Shown here: piece by piece, positions 41,974 to 51,201 of the stretch
How positions within the stretch are numbered: the stretch's first letter is position 1
Layout of the letters: every line of letters starts with the position of its first letter
Source: Stomatobaculum sp. F0698
Lineage (GTDB): Bacteria > Bacillota > Clostridia > Lachnospirales > Lachnospiraceae
DNA: 64,000 nucleotides
NCBI RefSeq assembly: GCF_030644385.1
Contig: NZ_CP130060.1
Location: forward strand, 62,001 to 126,000
Direction of reading: 5' to 3'
Notes under the pieces: generated by a model
Told to the model about the DNA's origin: nothing
Database searches by the model: none
The model's input: only the letters and a program-made list of their open reading frames with translations
Made by a program: the position numbers and the translations under genes

Positions 41974-44001
41974 TCAGTGCTTTTCGGTTGCGCGCCGGAA
42001 TGCCTGCTCGACAAGGCTGTCGCTCGCAATATAGGGCATGGTGATGTGATCGCTGTCCTTAAACTTCTCGTTGTAAGCCGCAACGGTCTCGATCGAGTGC
42101 TCGTTCCGCGCCCAGTTTCTGCGGGACACACCGACCATGGTATCCCACGGAATCGACTCGCGGATAATCTGATCCGTGAGCTCGCTGCCGTCGAGAACCA
42201 GGCCGAAGCCGCCGTTGATCGCCTTGCCGATGCCCACGCCGCCGCCGTTGTGAAGCGCAATCAGGCTCATGCCGCGCGCCGCGTTGCCGGCGAAGCAGTG
42301 GGTTGCCATGTCGGCCGTGAACTGCGAGCCGTCGTAGATATTGGAAGTCTCGCGGTAGGGAGAATCCGTGCCGCCGGTGTCGTGGTGGTCGCGTCCCAGC
42401 ATGACCGGTCCGATTTCGCCCTTCCGCACCATGTCGTTGAACTTGAGGGCAATGTCTCTTCTGCCGAGCGCATCCTGATAGAGAATGCGGCACTCGGTGC
42501 CCACCACCAGCTTATTCTTGTCCGCGTCGCGAATCCAGACCCAGTTGTCTCTGTCCTGGAAGCGGCGGTTCGGGTCTATGATTTCCATGGCCGCGTGGTC
42601 GGTCTTTAAGAGATCCTCGTGCTTGCCGGAGAGGCAGCACCAGCGGAAGGGACCGTAGCCGTAGTCAAAGAGCATCGGGCCCATGATATCCTCGACATAG
42701 GACGGGAAGATGAAGCCCTCGGTCGTGTCGCGCTTGTTCTTCGCGATTTCCGGATTGCCCGCGTCAAAGATGGCCTTCATGAAGGAGTTGCCGTAGTCAA
42801 AGAAGTAGGAGCCGCGCTCCACGAGCTTCTGAATGAGGTGGAAGTGCTTCGTGAGGGTCTCATCGACCAGCTTGATAAACTTTTCTCTGTCCTCTGCGAG
42901 GAGGCGGGTTCTCTCTTCGAAACTCACGCCCTGCGGGCAGTAGCCGCCGTCGTAGGGAACGTGGCAGGAGGTCTGGTCGGAGAGAAGCTCGATCTTCTCG
43001 TCGTGATCGACCGCGTACTGCAGGAGATCCACAATGTTGCCGTGGAAGGCAATGGACATGGGCTCCTTCTTCTCTAGGGATTCGTGTGCAAAGCTGAAGG
43101 CTTCCTCGGGCGTCTCCGCGACCTTGGAAACCCAGCCCTGGCTGTGTCTGGTCTCAATGCGGGAGTAATCGACCTCGGCCACAATGCCGACGCCGCCCGC
43201 AATCTCGACTGCCTTCGGCTGCGCGCCGCTCATGCCGCCGAGACCGCTGGTCACGAAGAGGTGGCCTGCGAGATCGCCGTTTGCCGGGACACCGAGATAC
43301 TTTCTGCCCGCGTTCAGGATGGTGTTGAAGGTGCCGTGGACGATGCCCTGCGGTCCGATGTACATCCAGCCGCCCGCGGTCATCTGGCCGTAGCTCGAGC
43401 AGCCCATCGCGGTGATGCGGGTCCAATCCTTTAAGTTATCCGCCTCGCCGACCAGGAGACCGTTTGTGATGATGACGCGCGGCGCCTGCTTGTGGGAGTG
43501 GAAGAGACCCAGCGGGTGGCCGGACATCACGACTAAGGTCTGCTCGTCGGTCAGCGCCTCCAGGTACTTCTTTAAGAGCTGATACTGCATCCAGTTCTGG
43601 CATACCGAACCGGTTTCGCCGTAGGTCACGAGCTCGTAGGGATAGAGCGCAATCTCGGGGCTTAAGTTATTGTCGATCATGACCTGGAAGGCTTTGCCCT
43701 GCAGGCAGTTGCCGCGGTACTCGTCGATCGGCTTGCCGTGTAAGGGCTCCTTCGGCATGAAGCGGTAACCGTAGATTCTGCCGTGGGTTAAAAGCTCCTC
43801 CATGAATTCGTCCGCAAGCGCCTCGTGGAGCTCTTCCGGAACATAGCGGAGCGCGTTTTTCAGCGCGAGCTTCATCTCGTGGTCGGAGAGCTCGAGGTCG
43901 CGCCGCGGTGCACGACGGAGCTTCGGATCGAATTTCGGATACTCGGGGAGCACAGCGTCGAGCTTAATGGTCATGCAAGCGCCGATTTCCTGATTGTTCA
44001 T
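41974..44001 (-). CDS. hutU: Urocanate hydratase
   Basis: A 675-residue urocanase, the NAD-dependent enzyme converting urocanate to imidazolonepropionate. It is the long form found in Clostridia and Fusobacteria, compared with about 555 residues in the classical form. Typical blocks are EYRGNCLQGKAFQVMIDNN, LVVMSGHPLGLFHSH, TAGGWMYIGPQGIVHGT, LGGMSGAQPKA and, late, LIALHNGGGVGIGKA. ATG at 43999-44001 is preferred because GGAAGGTG precedes it; an upstream in-frame start lacks this. Divergent from the large regulator. Confidence 0.95.
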   Translation of the reverse strand: MNNQEIGACMTIKLDAVLPEYPKFDPKLRRAPRRDLELSDHEMKLALKNALRYVPEELHEALADEFMEELLTHGRIYGYRFMPKEPLHGKPIDEYRGNCLQGKAFQVMIDNNLSPEIALYPYELVTYGETGSVCQNWMQYQLLKKYLEALTDEQTLVVMSGHPLGLFHSHKQAPRVIITNGLLVGEADNLKDWTRITAMGCSSYGQMTAGGWMYIGPQGIVHGTFNTILNAGRKYLGVPANGDLAGHLFVTSGLGGMSGAQPKAVEIAGGVGIVAEVDYSRIETRHSQGWVSKVAETPEEAFSFAHESLEKKEPMSIAFHGNIVDLLQYAVDHDEKIELLSDQTSCHVPYDGGYCPQGVSFEERTRLLAEDREKFIKLVDETLTKHFHLIQKLVERGSYFFDYGNSFMKAIFDAGNPEIAKNKRDTTEGFIFPSYVEDIMGPMLFDYGYGPFRWCCLSGKHEDLLKTDHAAMEIIDPNRRFQDRDNWVWIRDADKNKLVVGTECRILYQDALGRRDIALKFNDMVRKGEIGPVMLGRDHHDTGGTDSPYRETSNIYDGSQFTADMATHCFAGNAARGMSLIALHNGGGVGIGKAINGGFGLVLDGSELTDQIIRESIPWDTMVGVSRRNWARNEHSIETVAAYNEKFKDSDHITMPYIASDSLVEQAFRRATEKH

Positions 44002-44056
44002 GGGGCACCTTCCTTTCTGCACAAAGCGAAAACAAATGATTTCACCATTGAAACCA

Positions 44057-44062
44057 AGTATA
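44057..44062 (-). promoter_or_regulatory. Candidate -10 of the hutU promoter
   Basis: TATACT on the minus strand lies 20 bases downstream of TAGACG within the shared hut motif at 44077-44094. The same TAGACG-20-bp arrangement occurs upstream of hutH. Confidence 0.5.
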
Positions 44063-44076
44063 GAGGGGCAGAGTCG

Positions 44077-44094
44077 AAAAAACGTCTAATTTTT
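44077..44094 (-). promoter_or_regulatory. Shared hut motif, copy a (hutU side)
   Basis: AAAAATTAGACGTTTTTT on the minus strand. It aligns with copies b and c upstream of the regulator and hutH (consensus ATAAYTWGACGYTTTTT). A candidate binding site for the divergent SARP/BTAD regulator. Confidence 0.5.
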
Positions 44095-44108
44095 GATGAA
44101 TGAAAGCT

Positions 44109-44126
44109 CATAATTTGACGTTTTTG
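44109..44126 (+). promoter_or_regulatory. Shared hut motif, copy b (regulator side)
   Basis: CATAATTTGACGTTTTTG lies 26 bases upstream of a TATAAT (44152-44157) that lacks a good -35. This placement would suit an activator site, perhaps for autoregulation. Confidence 0.5.
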
Positions 44127-44187
44127 CTGGACTTTGCCTGCGGCTCACTCCTATAATGAGAACAGCAGAGAAAAGGAGGCGAGTGCT

Positions 44188-47028
44188 TTGGACAAAATTG
44201 AAGTTCGTTTTTTGGGCAATCCGGAGATACGGAAAAACGGCGTGCGCGTTGCCTTTCCGTACCGGAAAGCGGAGGCCTTCTTTTATTATCTCGCCTACCG
44301 CGGCAGCGCAAGCCGAGAAGAATTGATTCATCTGCTCTGGGGCGACGAGGAGGAGAGTGTCGGCAGAAAAAAACTGCGGGATGCCGTTTACCAGGTGCGG
44401 CGGCAGCTTGGAAACGAGGTGCTAAGGAGCAAGGGACACACACAACTGCTACTCTCGGAGGAGACAGTGCTGGAACACGATCTTCAGAGCTGCGATGCGC
44501 CCTTTCTCGAGCATTTCTTCGTGAAGAACTGCTATGAGTTCGAGGCCTGGGCGGAAGAGGTGCGCGCGGAGCGGCAGAAATCGGATACCGCTGCGGCAAA
44601 GCAGAGCTATGAGCTCGCCTATCAAAAAGAGGACATTGCCGGGATGCAGCGCGCCGCCAAGGTACTGCTTGCGGAAGATCCGTTTAACGAAGCGCTCTAC
44701 GCGGAACTCATGCAGCGCTACGCGGCCTGCGGGCAGCACAACATGGCGCTGCGCCTTTACCGCGACATGGAGAAGCTATTCCGGGAGGAATTGGAGACTG
44801 CGCCTTCCAAAGAGGCAAGGCAGCTCTTTCAGCAGATTTTTACGATGAAGGAGCAGTTTCCGCAGGCGGAGGATAAGAGCGGAAGACCGGGCTACATCGG
44901 CAGGGAGAAGGAACTGCTCGAGATCAGCGCTTTTTTTCAGGCGGAAGGCGAGGCGCTGAAGAGTGTCGCGCTGATTGAGGGCGAGGAGGGCTGCGGAAAG
45001 ACCGGTTTTCTGGATGCCTGCCGCAGACTCGGCGAGGGCAACGGCATGCTCGCGCTCCACGCAATCTGCTACCGTCAGGGGGCGGAATTTTTCCTGAGCC
45101 CCTTCAGCGATATTTTTGAGGAACTCCGGCAATTCGCGGCCGAGGGAAAGCTGAGCGGCATCTCCGAAGAGGATGCGGCGGCAACGCTTTCGGAACTCGC
45201 CGGCGGGGTGGAGGAGGAGAGCGGCGGTTATCTCCGCTACCGTGCGGTCGAACAGCGTCTCCTGGAACTCATGCAGCGGCTTTGCCGGAAAACACGGGTG
45301 TTGATTACCCTGGATGAGATTCAGTGGATGGACGAGGTCAGTTACCGCCTGCTCTTAAAATTGTTACAGAGCATAGGCCCCGCGCGCTTACAGCTGATCT
45401 GTACCTACCAGGACTATGAGGAGGCGCGGGTGGTGCGGCAGTTGGAGCGCCTGGTCCGAGAGGACCGCGTGAAGTTCCTCTCGCTGAAGCCCTTTTCGAG
45501 GGCAGAGTCGGATCGCATTGTGCTGCGTGTCTTTCCGGAATTGCGCGAGCAGCCCGAACGGCTTGCGGCGCTCTATGAGATGACGGAGGGCAATGCCTTC
45601 TTCCTAAAAGAGATGATAGCCCTGATTCGGGAGAAGGGCTTCGTGCTGAAAAAGACGCCGAAAATAGACCGTCTGATTGCGGCGCGCCTTTCGGGGCTCT
45701 CGGCTTCGGAGCGCGAAGTGCTCTCCTGTATGGCCATCTTCCCGGAAAAAATAAATCTCGAAGAACTCGAGTACCTCTTACAGCACATGAATCGTCTGGA
45801 ACTTTTGGAGCGCCTCGAGAGTCTTGCGAACAGCCAGCTGATTCAGGAGATTACGGTCGGCTGGGAAGTCTGTTATAAGTTTGTGCACCGCGTATTTCGT
45901 GAATATCTATACGAACAGCAGAGCACGGGGCGCACCCGCCTCTACCACCGCATGCTCGCCGAATACTATGAGAAAAAACACGGCGGGAGCTATGCGGCGC
46001 TGCCTGTCATTGCCCATCACTGGATGCGCGCCCTCTGCCCGGTCAAGGCATACGGCTATCAGATTCGCTATTTGCGGGAGTTCTACACCATACTGAACGA
46101 AAACTTCCCGATTGTGCACTCCGAGGTCACGGATCTCGGCGGACAGTTCGGCGCGCTCGCGGAGGCGGAAAAGATGCTGGAACTCGCAAAGGATGTGATA
46201 CGCCTCGAGGACAGCTCGCCCGAAGTGGGACGCATGAAAATGCAGATGTTATACATTCTGGGGCGGCATGACATCGCAGCCGGGCACTACGACAGCGGTG
46301 TCGCGGCCATAGAGCAGTGCATGATGGCGGCGCGGCGCTGCGCAGACGATACCATGCTCTTTTCCTGTTACTTGCAGCATATTTTTCACAGCATCCAGAC
46401 CGCCAATCTTCCGAAGGCGGAGCGCTATGTGGCACTCGGAATCGAGCAGTCGAAGGACTGCGACGCGGAGATGCACGCTGCTTTCCGGCGGCTGAGGGGC
46501 TGGTGTCTCATTCGGCGGGGCGCCTTTGCCGAGGCCGAGGCGGAACTAAAGGCCGCGCGCGCGGAGTTCGAGGCGCTCGAGGCGGCGCTCGGCGCTTCGG
46601 CCCCGAAGTACCGGGCGAGCATCGCAGCCTGCATCGCCTATCTCGGCGATATCAAAAGAAAACAGGGAGAGCCCGAGGCAGCGCTGCTTCGGTATCGGGA
46701 GGCGGCTGCCATAGGCGCTGTTTCGGGGGAGACCAACGGCATGGCGCAGATTTACTCCGGCATCGGGCAGCTTCTCTATTTGCTCGGGCGCTACGAGGAG
46801 AGCGGGAAGTACTTAGAGCGGGCTTCCGCCGTGCTCTCGGCAAACGGCTATCGCTGGGGTCTGGAGCGGAGCGAGGCCTATCTCGCGCTGCTCTGTGTCC
46901 GGCAGGGGAAGAAAGAAGAAGCACGGCAGCATCTCGAGCGGGCGCGCTACATTGCGAGTCGCATCCAAAATCCGGAGACCGAGCTCTTGATTCACGGCGC
47001 GGAGGAGGCGATCGCGGAAGCGGAATAA
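44188..47028 (+). CDS. Large SARP/BTAD-type transcriptional regulator with AAA ATPase and TPR domains
   Basis: A ~946-residue regulator. Residues 1-95 form an OmpR/SARP-type winged helix (VRFLGNPEIRKNGVRVAFPY, LIHLLWGDEEE, LRDAVYQVRRQLG). Residues ~100-230 form a BTAD-like helical domain (YELAYQKEDIAGMQRAAKVL, ALRLYRDMEKLFREEL). An NTPase domain follows with Walker A-like EGEEGCGKTG and Walker B-like VLITLDEIQWMDEVS. The C-terminal ~350 residues are helical, TPR-like repeats. The start is TTG at 44188, eight bases after AAAGGAGG. It sits between hutUI and hutH and most likely activates these genes; a ligand (urocanate or histidine) is inferred. Confidence 0.85.
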   Translation: MDKIEVRFLGNPEIRKNGVRVAFPYRKAEAFFYYLAYRGSASREELIHLLWGDEEESVGRKKLRDAVYQVRRQLGNEVLRSKGHTQLLLSEETVLEHDLQSCDAPFLEHFFVKNCYEFEAWAEEVRAERQKSDTAAAKQSYELAYQKEDIAGMQRAAKVLLAEDPFNEALYAELMQRYAACGQHNMALRLYRDMEKLFREELETAPSKEARQLFQQIFTMKEQFPQAEDKSGRPGYIGREKELLEISAFFQAEGEALKSVALIEGEEGCGKTGFLDACRRLGEGNGMLALHAICYRQGAEFFLSPFSDIFEELRQFAAEGKLSGISEEDAAATLSELAGGVEEESGGYLRYRAVEQRLLELMQRLCRKTRVLITLDEIQWMDEVSYRLLLKLLQSIGPARLQLICTYQDYEEARVVRQLERLVREDRVKFLSLKPFSRAESDRIVLRVFPELREQPERLAALYEMTEGNAFFLKEMIALIREKGFVLKKTPKIDRLIAARLSGLSASEREVLSCMAIFPEKINLEELEYLLQHMNRLELLERLESLANSQLIQEITVGWEVCYKFVHRVFREYLYEQQSTGRTRLYHRMLAEYYEKKHGGSYAALPVIAHHWMRALCPVKAYGYQIRYLREFYTILNENFPIVHSEVTDLGGQFGALAEAEKMLELAKDVIRLEDSSPEVGRMKMQMLYILGRHDIAAGHYDSGVAAIEQCMMAARRCADDTMLFSCYLQHIFHSIQTANLPKAERYVALGIEQSKDCDAEMHAAFRRLRGWCLIRRGAFAEAEAELKAARAEFEALEAALGASAPKYRASIAACIAYLGDIKRKQGEPEAALLRYREAAAIGAVSGETNGMAQIYSGIGQLLYLLGRYEESGKYLERASAVLSANGYRWGLERSEAYLALLCVRQGKKEEARQHLERARYIASRIQNPETELLIHGAEEAIAEAE

Positions 47029-47098
47029 AGTTCCCGTTTCGCGCGGTATAAGCCGAAGAAAGATGCAAACGGAAGAACAAACGACAGAACAAACGACA

Positions 47099-47128
47099 GC
47101 GCAGGGCGGGACTCCGCCCTGCGCTTTT
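47099..47128 (+). terminator. Intrinsic terminator after the large regulator
   Basis: GCGCAGGGCGG and CCGCCCTGCGC form a perfect 11-bp stem around GACT, followed by TTTT. Confidence 0.88.
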
Positions 47129-47305
47129 AAGAACAGGAGACGAAGCGCAGCCGTTTCGAAAAACAAAGAACAGAGGGCATAGCGGAATACGGGGCGGCCC
47201 GAGGGCAAAGGACGGATAGACCTATGACAGCCCGGTATTTGGTGGGTTTTGCGGGCTGTGCGGCTGCTAGGACTTAAAATTTACACAATAGTCACAATTA
47301 AAACG

Positions 47306-47343
47306 CATAACTAGACGCTTTTTTGACGGCGCGCGGGTAAACT
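47306..47343 (+). promoter_or_regulatory. Shared hut motif, copy c, with hutH -10
   Basis: CATAACTAGACGCTTTTTTG (47306-47325) matches copies a and b. TAAACT (47338-47343) lies 20 bases after TAGACG, the same geometry as at hutU. A spacer of 20 is too long for an ordinary promoter, which suggests dependence on an activator. Confidence 0.5.
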
Positions 47344-47397
47344 GAAACGGAAAAACAGTCGGAACCAAGCTTGGTTGAGATAGGAGGATGCAGAGGG

Positions 47398-48930
47398 ATG
47401 GATAAAATTCTGATTACCGGACAGGACCTGAGCGTCGATCAAATTGTTGCGGTTTGCCGCGAGCACGCTGTTGTGGAGCTCTCCGCGGAGAGTCGGGAGG
47501 CTGTGTTGGCATCCCGGAAGATTGTGGACGATTTGGTCGCGGAGAAGCAGGTGGTCTACGGCATTACGACGGGCTTCGGAAAGTTCAGCGATGTCGTCAT
47601 CAGCACCGATGAGTGCAAGGACCTGCAAAAGAACCTGATCATCACGCACGCAGTCGGCGCGGGCGATCCCTTCCCGGAGGATGTGGCGCGCGGCATGCTG
47701 TTGCTCCGCATCAACAACCTCTCGAAGGGCTACTCCGGCATACGCTTAGAGACCCTTGAGACCATGATTGCGATGCTCAACAAGGGCGTGACGCCCTTTA
47801 TCCCGGAGAAGGGCTCGCTCGGCGCTTCCGGTGATTTGGCGCCGCTCTCGCACATGGTTCTGGTCATGCTGGGACTCGGCAAGGCCTACTATGAGGGAGA
47901 GCTGCTCTCCGGCGCGGAGGCGATGAAGAGAGCCGGTATTCCGGTCATTGAGCTCTCGGCGAAGGAAGGTCTCGCGCTGAACAACGGCACCCAGGCGATG
48001 ACGGCGGTCGGCGCACTTGCCCTTCACGACGCGAAGCAGCTCTTAAAGATTGCCGACATTGCGGATGCGCTCTGCTTTGAGGCACAGAACGGTGTCATGG
48101 ATGCACTCGAGGACAGAGTCCATGCGATTCGTCCGCACGAGGGCCAGGGTAAGACCGCGAAGAACCTGCGCCGTCTGCTCGCGGATTCGAAGAACACGAC
48201 GCGTCAGGGTGAGATTCGTGTGCAGGACGCATACTCGCTCCGCTGCAGCCCGCAGATTCACGGCGCTTCCAAGGACGCTGTGAAGTATGTGCAGGGCAGA
48301 GTGGACATTGAGATCAACTCGGTCACGGATAACCCGCTCATCTTCAAGGAGGACAGAGCAGGTATTTCGGGCGGCAACTTCCACGGCCAGCCCATGGCAC
48401 TGCCCTTTGACTTTTTAAAGATTGCGGAAGCGGAACTCGCGAACGTTTCGGAGCGCCGCATCGAGAGACTGGTGAACCCCGCGTATTCGGCACTGCCGGC
48501 CTTCCTGACCCCGCACGGCGGCGTCTGCTCCGGCTTCATGATTGTGCAGTACTCCGCGGCGGCACTGGTCTCGGAGAACAAGGTGCTCGCACATCCGGCG
48601 AGCGTGGACAGCATCCCGAGCTCGGCGGGGCAGGAGGACCATGTCAGCATGGGTACCATTGCGGCGCGTCAGGCGGCGGAAATCGGCAAGAATGTGCGCC
48701 GTGTCCTCGCGATGGAGCTCATGGTTGCCTGCCAGGGCATCGATATGCGCGGCAACAAGGGACTGGGACGCGGCACGCAGGCGGCATACGACCTGGTGCG
48801 TAAGGGCTGTGCCTTCCTTGATGATGACAGAGAGCTTTACGAAGACATCAACTACTGCGAGCAGATCCTTACGGACGGCTCCCTGATTCAGGCTGTCGAG
48901 GCGGCACTCGGCGGAGAACTGGATGTATAA
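47398..48930 (+). CDS. hutH: Histidine ammonia-lyase
   Basis: A 510-residue MIO-dependent lyase that deaminates L-histidine to urocanate, the first step of the pathway. The MIO-forming triad is Ala143-Ser144-Gly145 in GSLGASGDLAPLSH. VVYGITTGFGKF near residue 52 and QEDHVSMGTIAARQ near the C-terminal third complete the signature. ATG at 47398 is used; GGAGG is about ten bases upstream. The product of the first step is handled by HutU and HutI encoded on the other side of the regulator. Confidence 0.96.
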   Translation: MDKILITGQDLSVDQIVAVCREHAVVELSAESREAVLASRKIVDDLVAEKQVVYGITTGFGKFSDVVISTDECKDLQKNLIITHAVGAGDPFPEDVARGMLLLRINNLSKGYSGIRLETLETMIAMLNKGVTPFIPEKGSLGASGDLAPLSHMVLVMLGLGKAYYEGELLSGAEAMKRAGIPVIELSAKEGLALNNGTQAMTAVGALALHDAKQLLKIADIADALCFEAQNGVMDALEDRVHAIRPHEGQGKTAKNLRRLLADSKNTTRQGEIRVQDAYSLRCSPQIHGASKDAVKYVQGRVDIEINSVTDNPLIFKEDRAGISGGNFHGQPMALPFDFLKIAEAELANVSERRIERLVNPAYSALPAFLTPHGGVCSGFMIVQYSAAALVSENKVLAHPASVDSIPSSAGQEDHVSMGTIAARQAAEIGKNVRRVLAMELMVACQGIDMRGNKGLGRGTQAAYDLVRKGCAFLDDDRELYEDINYCEQILTDGSLIQAVEAALGGELDV

Positions 48931-48973
48931 AAATTAAATACAGCGTGTGTCTTGCGCGGAAAAAGAGGAGAGT

Positions 48974-50512
48974 ATGGAAGCGAATAAGACAGGCACCAAG
49001 AAGGTACGACTGCCCAATTTCATAGAGGCGCTCATTCCCATTGTCGTCATGATGGGACTTATGTTGCTCGGGTTCGTCGGCAAGACGGGCTATACGGATG
49101 CGCATATGCCCCTGGTTGTATCCATCTGCGTTGCCTGCATCATCGGTGGTATCTGCGGGCACAGTTTCTCTGATATGCTCGCGGGCATGCTGGATCGTCT
49201 GAATGCGACGATGGAGGCAATTCTGATTCTCTGCACCGTCGGTATTCTGGTCGCATCCTTCATCATGTCGGGCACCATCCCGGCTGTCATTTACTACGGT
49301 TTGGATCTTCTGACCCCGCGGCTCTTCCTGCCGGTCGGCTGCATCATGTGCGCGATTGTCGGCCTTGCCTGCGGTTCCTCTTGGACCGCAACGGCGACCA
49401 TCGGCATTGCCTTCCTCGGCATCGGTGCGGGTCTCGGCATTAACCCTGCCATTACCGCCGGCATGATTATCTCCGGGGCATACCTCGGCGATAAGTTCTC
49501 GCCGCTCTCGGATACCACCAACCTCGCGGCGGCGGTTTCCGGCACGGGTCTCTTTGACCACGTGTCGGCAATGGTTTCCACGACGGCGCCGACCTTCGTG
49601 ATTGCTTTGATTCTCTACACCATACTCGGCATGAACATCAACACCGCGGGCTACGACCCGCAGGTGGCGGCGGGACTGCAGACCGCGCTTGCGTCGAAGT
49701 TCCACATCAACCCGCTGCTGCTCATTCCGATTATCGTGGTCATTGCGGCTTGCGTGATGAAACTCCCGGGTCTGGTTGGCATCGCAATCTCGGTGCTCTG
49801 CGGCGTGCTCTTTGCGGCCGTTTTCCAGGGCATGACCAACATCGGCGACATCTTCAACACCCTGCACTACGGCATTACGGTCGAGACCGGAAACGAAATC
49901 GCGGATAAGCTCTTAAACCGCGGCGGTATGGACCACCAGATGTGGACCATCAACCTGATACTCCTCGCGGTCGCCTACGGCGGCGCGTTGGAGCGCTGCG
50001 GCTGCGTGGACGCGCTGTTCGGCGGTCTCAAGAATAAACTGCACTCGGTCGGTCAGCTGGTGCTTGCAACTCTGCTCACCTCGCTCTTCTGCGATGCGAC
50101 CATGTGCGACCAGTTCCTCGGCATCGGCGTTCCGGCACCGCTCTACAGCGACAAGTACGACGAGATGGGACTTGCGCGCAACATGCTTTCCAGAACCCTT
50201 GAGGACTGCGGAACCCTTTGGGCGGTTATGTTCCCGTGGACGGGCTGCGGCGCGTATCAGATGGGCGTGCTCGGTGTGCACCCCTTCGCATACTTCCCGT
50301 TTGCGTTTGTCAACCTGCTGAACCCGATTTATGCGGCAATCACGGCCTTCCTGGGACGCAATGTCTTCTGGGCGGACGGCGCGTATACCAATATCTTCGG
50401 CAAGACCACCATGCATAAGCCGGCGGGCGCACCGGAAGAGGCGCATGAGGTCGCACTGAAGAACCTTGAGAGACTGCGCGCGGAGGGCAAGGCGCCGAAG
50501 GTCGGCAAGTAA
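48974..50512 (+). CDS. NhaC-family Na+-coupled transporter, probable histidine transporter
   Basis: A 512-residue membrane protein of the NhaC (ion transporter superfamily) group with about 11-12 spans. GLACGSSWTATATIGIAFLG and ISGAYLGDKFSPLSDTTNLA are typical NhaC blocks. Although the family includes Na+/H+ antiporters, members also exchange or import amino acids, and the position 43 bases after hutH suggests histidine uptake or exchange. That substrate is an inference. AAGAGGAG precedes the ATG. Confidence 0.8.
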   Translation: MEANKTGTKKVRLPNFIEALIPIVVMMGLMLLGFVGKTGYTDAHMPLVVSICVACIIGGICGHSFSDMLAGMLDRLNATMEAILILCTVGILVASFIMSGTIPAVIYYGLDLLTPRLFLPVGCIMCAIVGLACGSSWTATATIGIAFLGIGAGLGINPAITAGMIISGAYLGDKFSPLSDTTNLAAAVSGTGLFDHVSAMVSTTAPTFVIALILYTILGMNINTAGYDPQVAAGLQTALASKFHINPLLLIPIIVVIAACVMKLPGLVGIAISVLCGVLFAAVFQGMTNIGDIFNTLHYGITVETGNEIADKLLNRGGMDHQMWTINLILLAVAYGGALERCGCVDALFGGLKNKLHSVGQLVLATLLTSLFCDATMCDQFLGIGVPAPLYSDKYDEMGLARNMLSRTLEDCGTLWAVMFPWTGCGAYQMGVLGVHPFAYFPFAFVNLLNPIYAAITAFLGRNVFWADGAYTNIFGKTTMHKPAGAPEEAHEVALKNLERLRAEGKAPKVGK

Positions 50513-50558
50513 GTTCTTCGGGCTTTGAACGGGCCCTGAGTAAGAGAAAGGATTACAC

Positions 50559-51002
50559 ATGCTTCCATGGGAGAAGGAGGGAGGCGTCGTCTATGCGGCG
50601 CGGGAGTTACGGCCCCGAAAGCGCTGGGTCACTTACGGAGGGTATTGCTTTGCGGCACTCTTACTTGCGGCGGGTATCCTGACCCGTTTCCGCATTGCCC
50701 TGCTCTTCGGCGCACTCTATATCCTGGCTCTCCTCATGGAGAAGCATGTGGTTGTGAGCGAAGAAGGAATCGAGCAGTTCTACCAAATGCGCATCACGAC
50801 GCACTACGAGTGCTATCCCTGGATCGAGATAGACACCGTGCTGCTTGAGGACAGGGGACATCCCACACTCGCAGCCTTATATTTTCGGCGCGGCGACAAG
50901 ACAAAGCGGCTCTTCTTTGACAAGGAGGACGCCGAAAAAATCCTTTTGCTCGCCCGCAAACGAAATTCCGCGATACGCATAGAACGCGTGGAAAAAAAGT
51001 AA
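50559..51002 (+). CDS. Hypothetical membrane protein with PH-like C-terminal domain
   Basis: A 147-residue protein with two adjacent membrane spans (residues ~25-60) followed by a beta-rich domain (VVVSEEGIEQFYQMR, YPWIEIDTVLLED, AALYFRRGDKTKRLFF) that resembles bacterial PH/YcxB-type domains. Function unknown. AAAGGA precedes the ATG. It ends at a terminator. Confidence 0.7.
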   Translation: MLPWEKEGGVVYAARELRPRKRWVTYGGYCFAALLLAAGILTRFRIALLFGALYILALLMEKHVVVSEEGIEQFYQMRITTHYECYPWIEIDTVLLEDRGHPTLAALYFRRGDKTKRLFFDKEDAEKILLLARKRNSAIRIERVEKK

Positions 51003-51006
51003 AGAG

Positions 51007-51035
51007 AGAGCGCTCGGCAGGCCGGGCGCTCTTTT
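51007..51035 (+). terminator. Intrinsic terminator before hutD
   Basis: AGAGCGC-TCGG pairs with CCGG-GCGCTCT around CAGG (11 bp with one G-T pair), followed by TTTTC. It closes the unit beginning at hutH. Confidence 0.82.
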
Positions 51036-51077
51036 CTTCCGCCTTGCGAAGGACTACAATACGCATAGAGAGTAAAG

Positions 51078-51144
51078 CTGCGACATACAGGGGCAGGGCG
51101 GAGCGCGGCTTCGAAGGGCTTGCATCCGCACTGTCGCAGTGCGG
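51078..51144 (+). promoter_or_regulatory. Possible alternative-pairing leader of hutD
   Basis: CTGCGACA (51078-51085) is fully complementary to TGTCGCAG (51132-51139). That second segment is also part of a local hairpin CCGCACT-GTCGC-AGTGCGG (51126-51144). Only one of the two can form at a time. A possible -10 (TACAAT, 51054-51059) lies upstream. The element may be an attenuator or a chance pairing. Confidence 0.35.
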
Positions 51145-51201
51145 TTTCGCACCGACGGGCCGATTTTGGATATCTTTTCGGTCGAACGGAGGAGAGACGA
51201 G

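Larger units (their letters stand above)
47029..47397 (+). other. Intergenic region before hutH
   Basis: No gene is seen. It holds a tandem repeat of GAACAAACGACA (around 47074-47098), the regulator terminator, a hairpin CAGCCCG/CGGGCTG (47228-47258) of unknown role, and the hutH promoter region with hut motif copy c. Confidence 0.6.
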
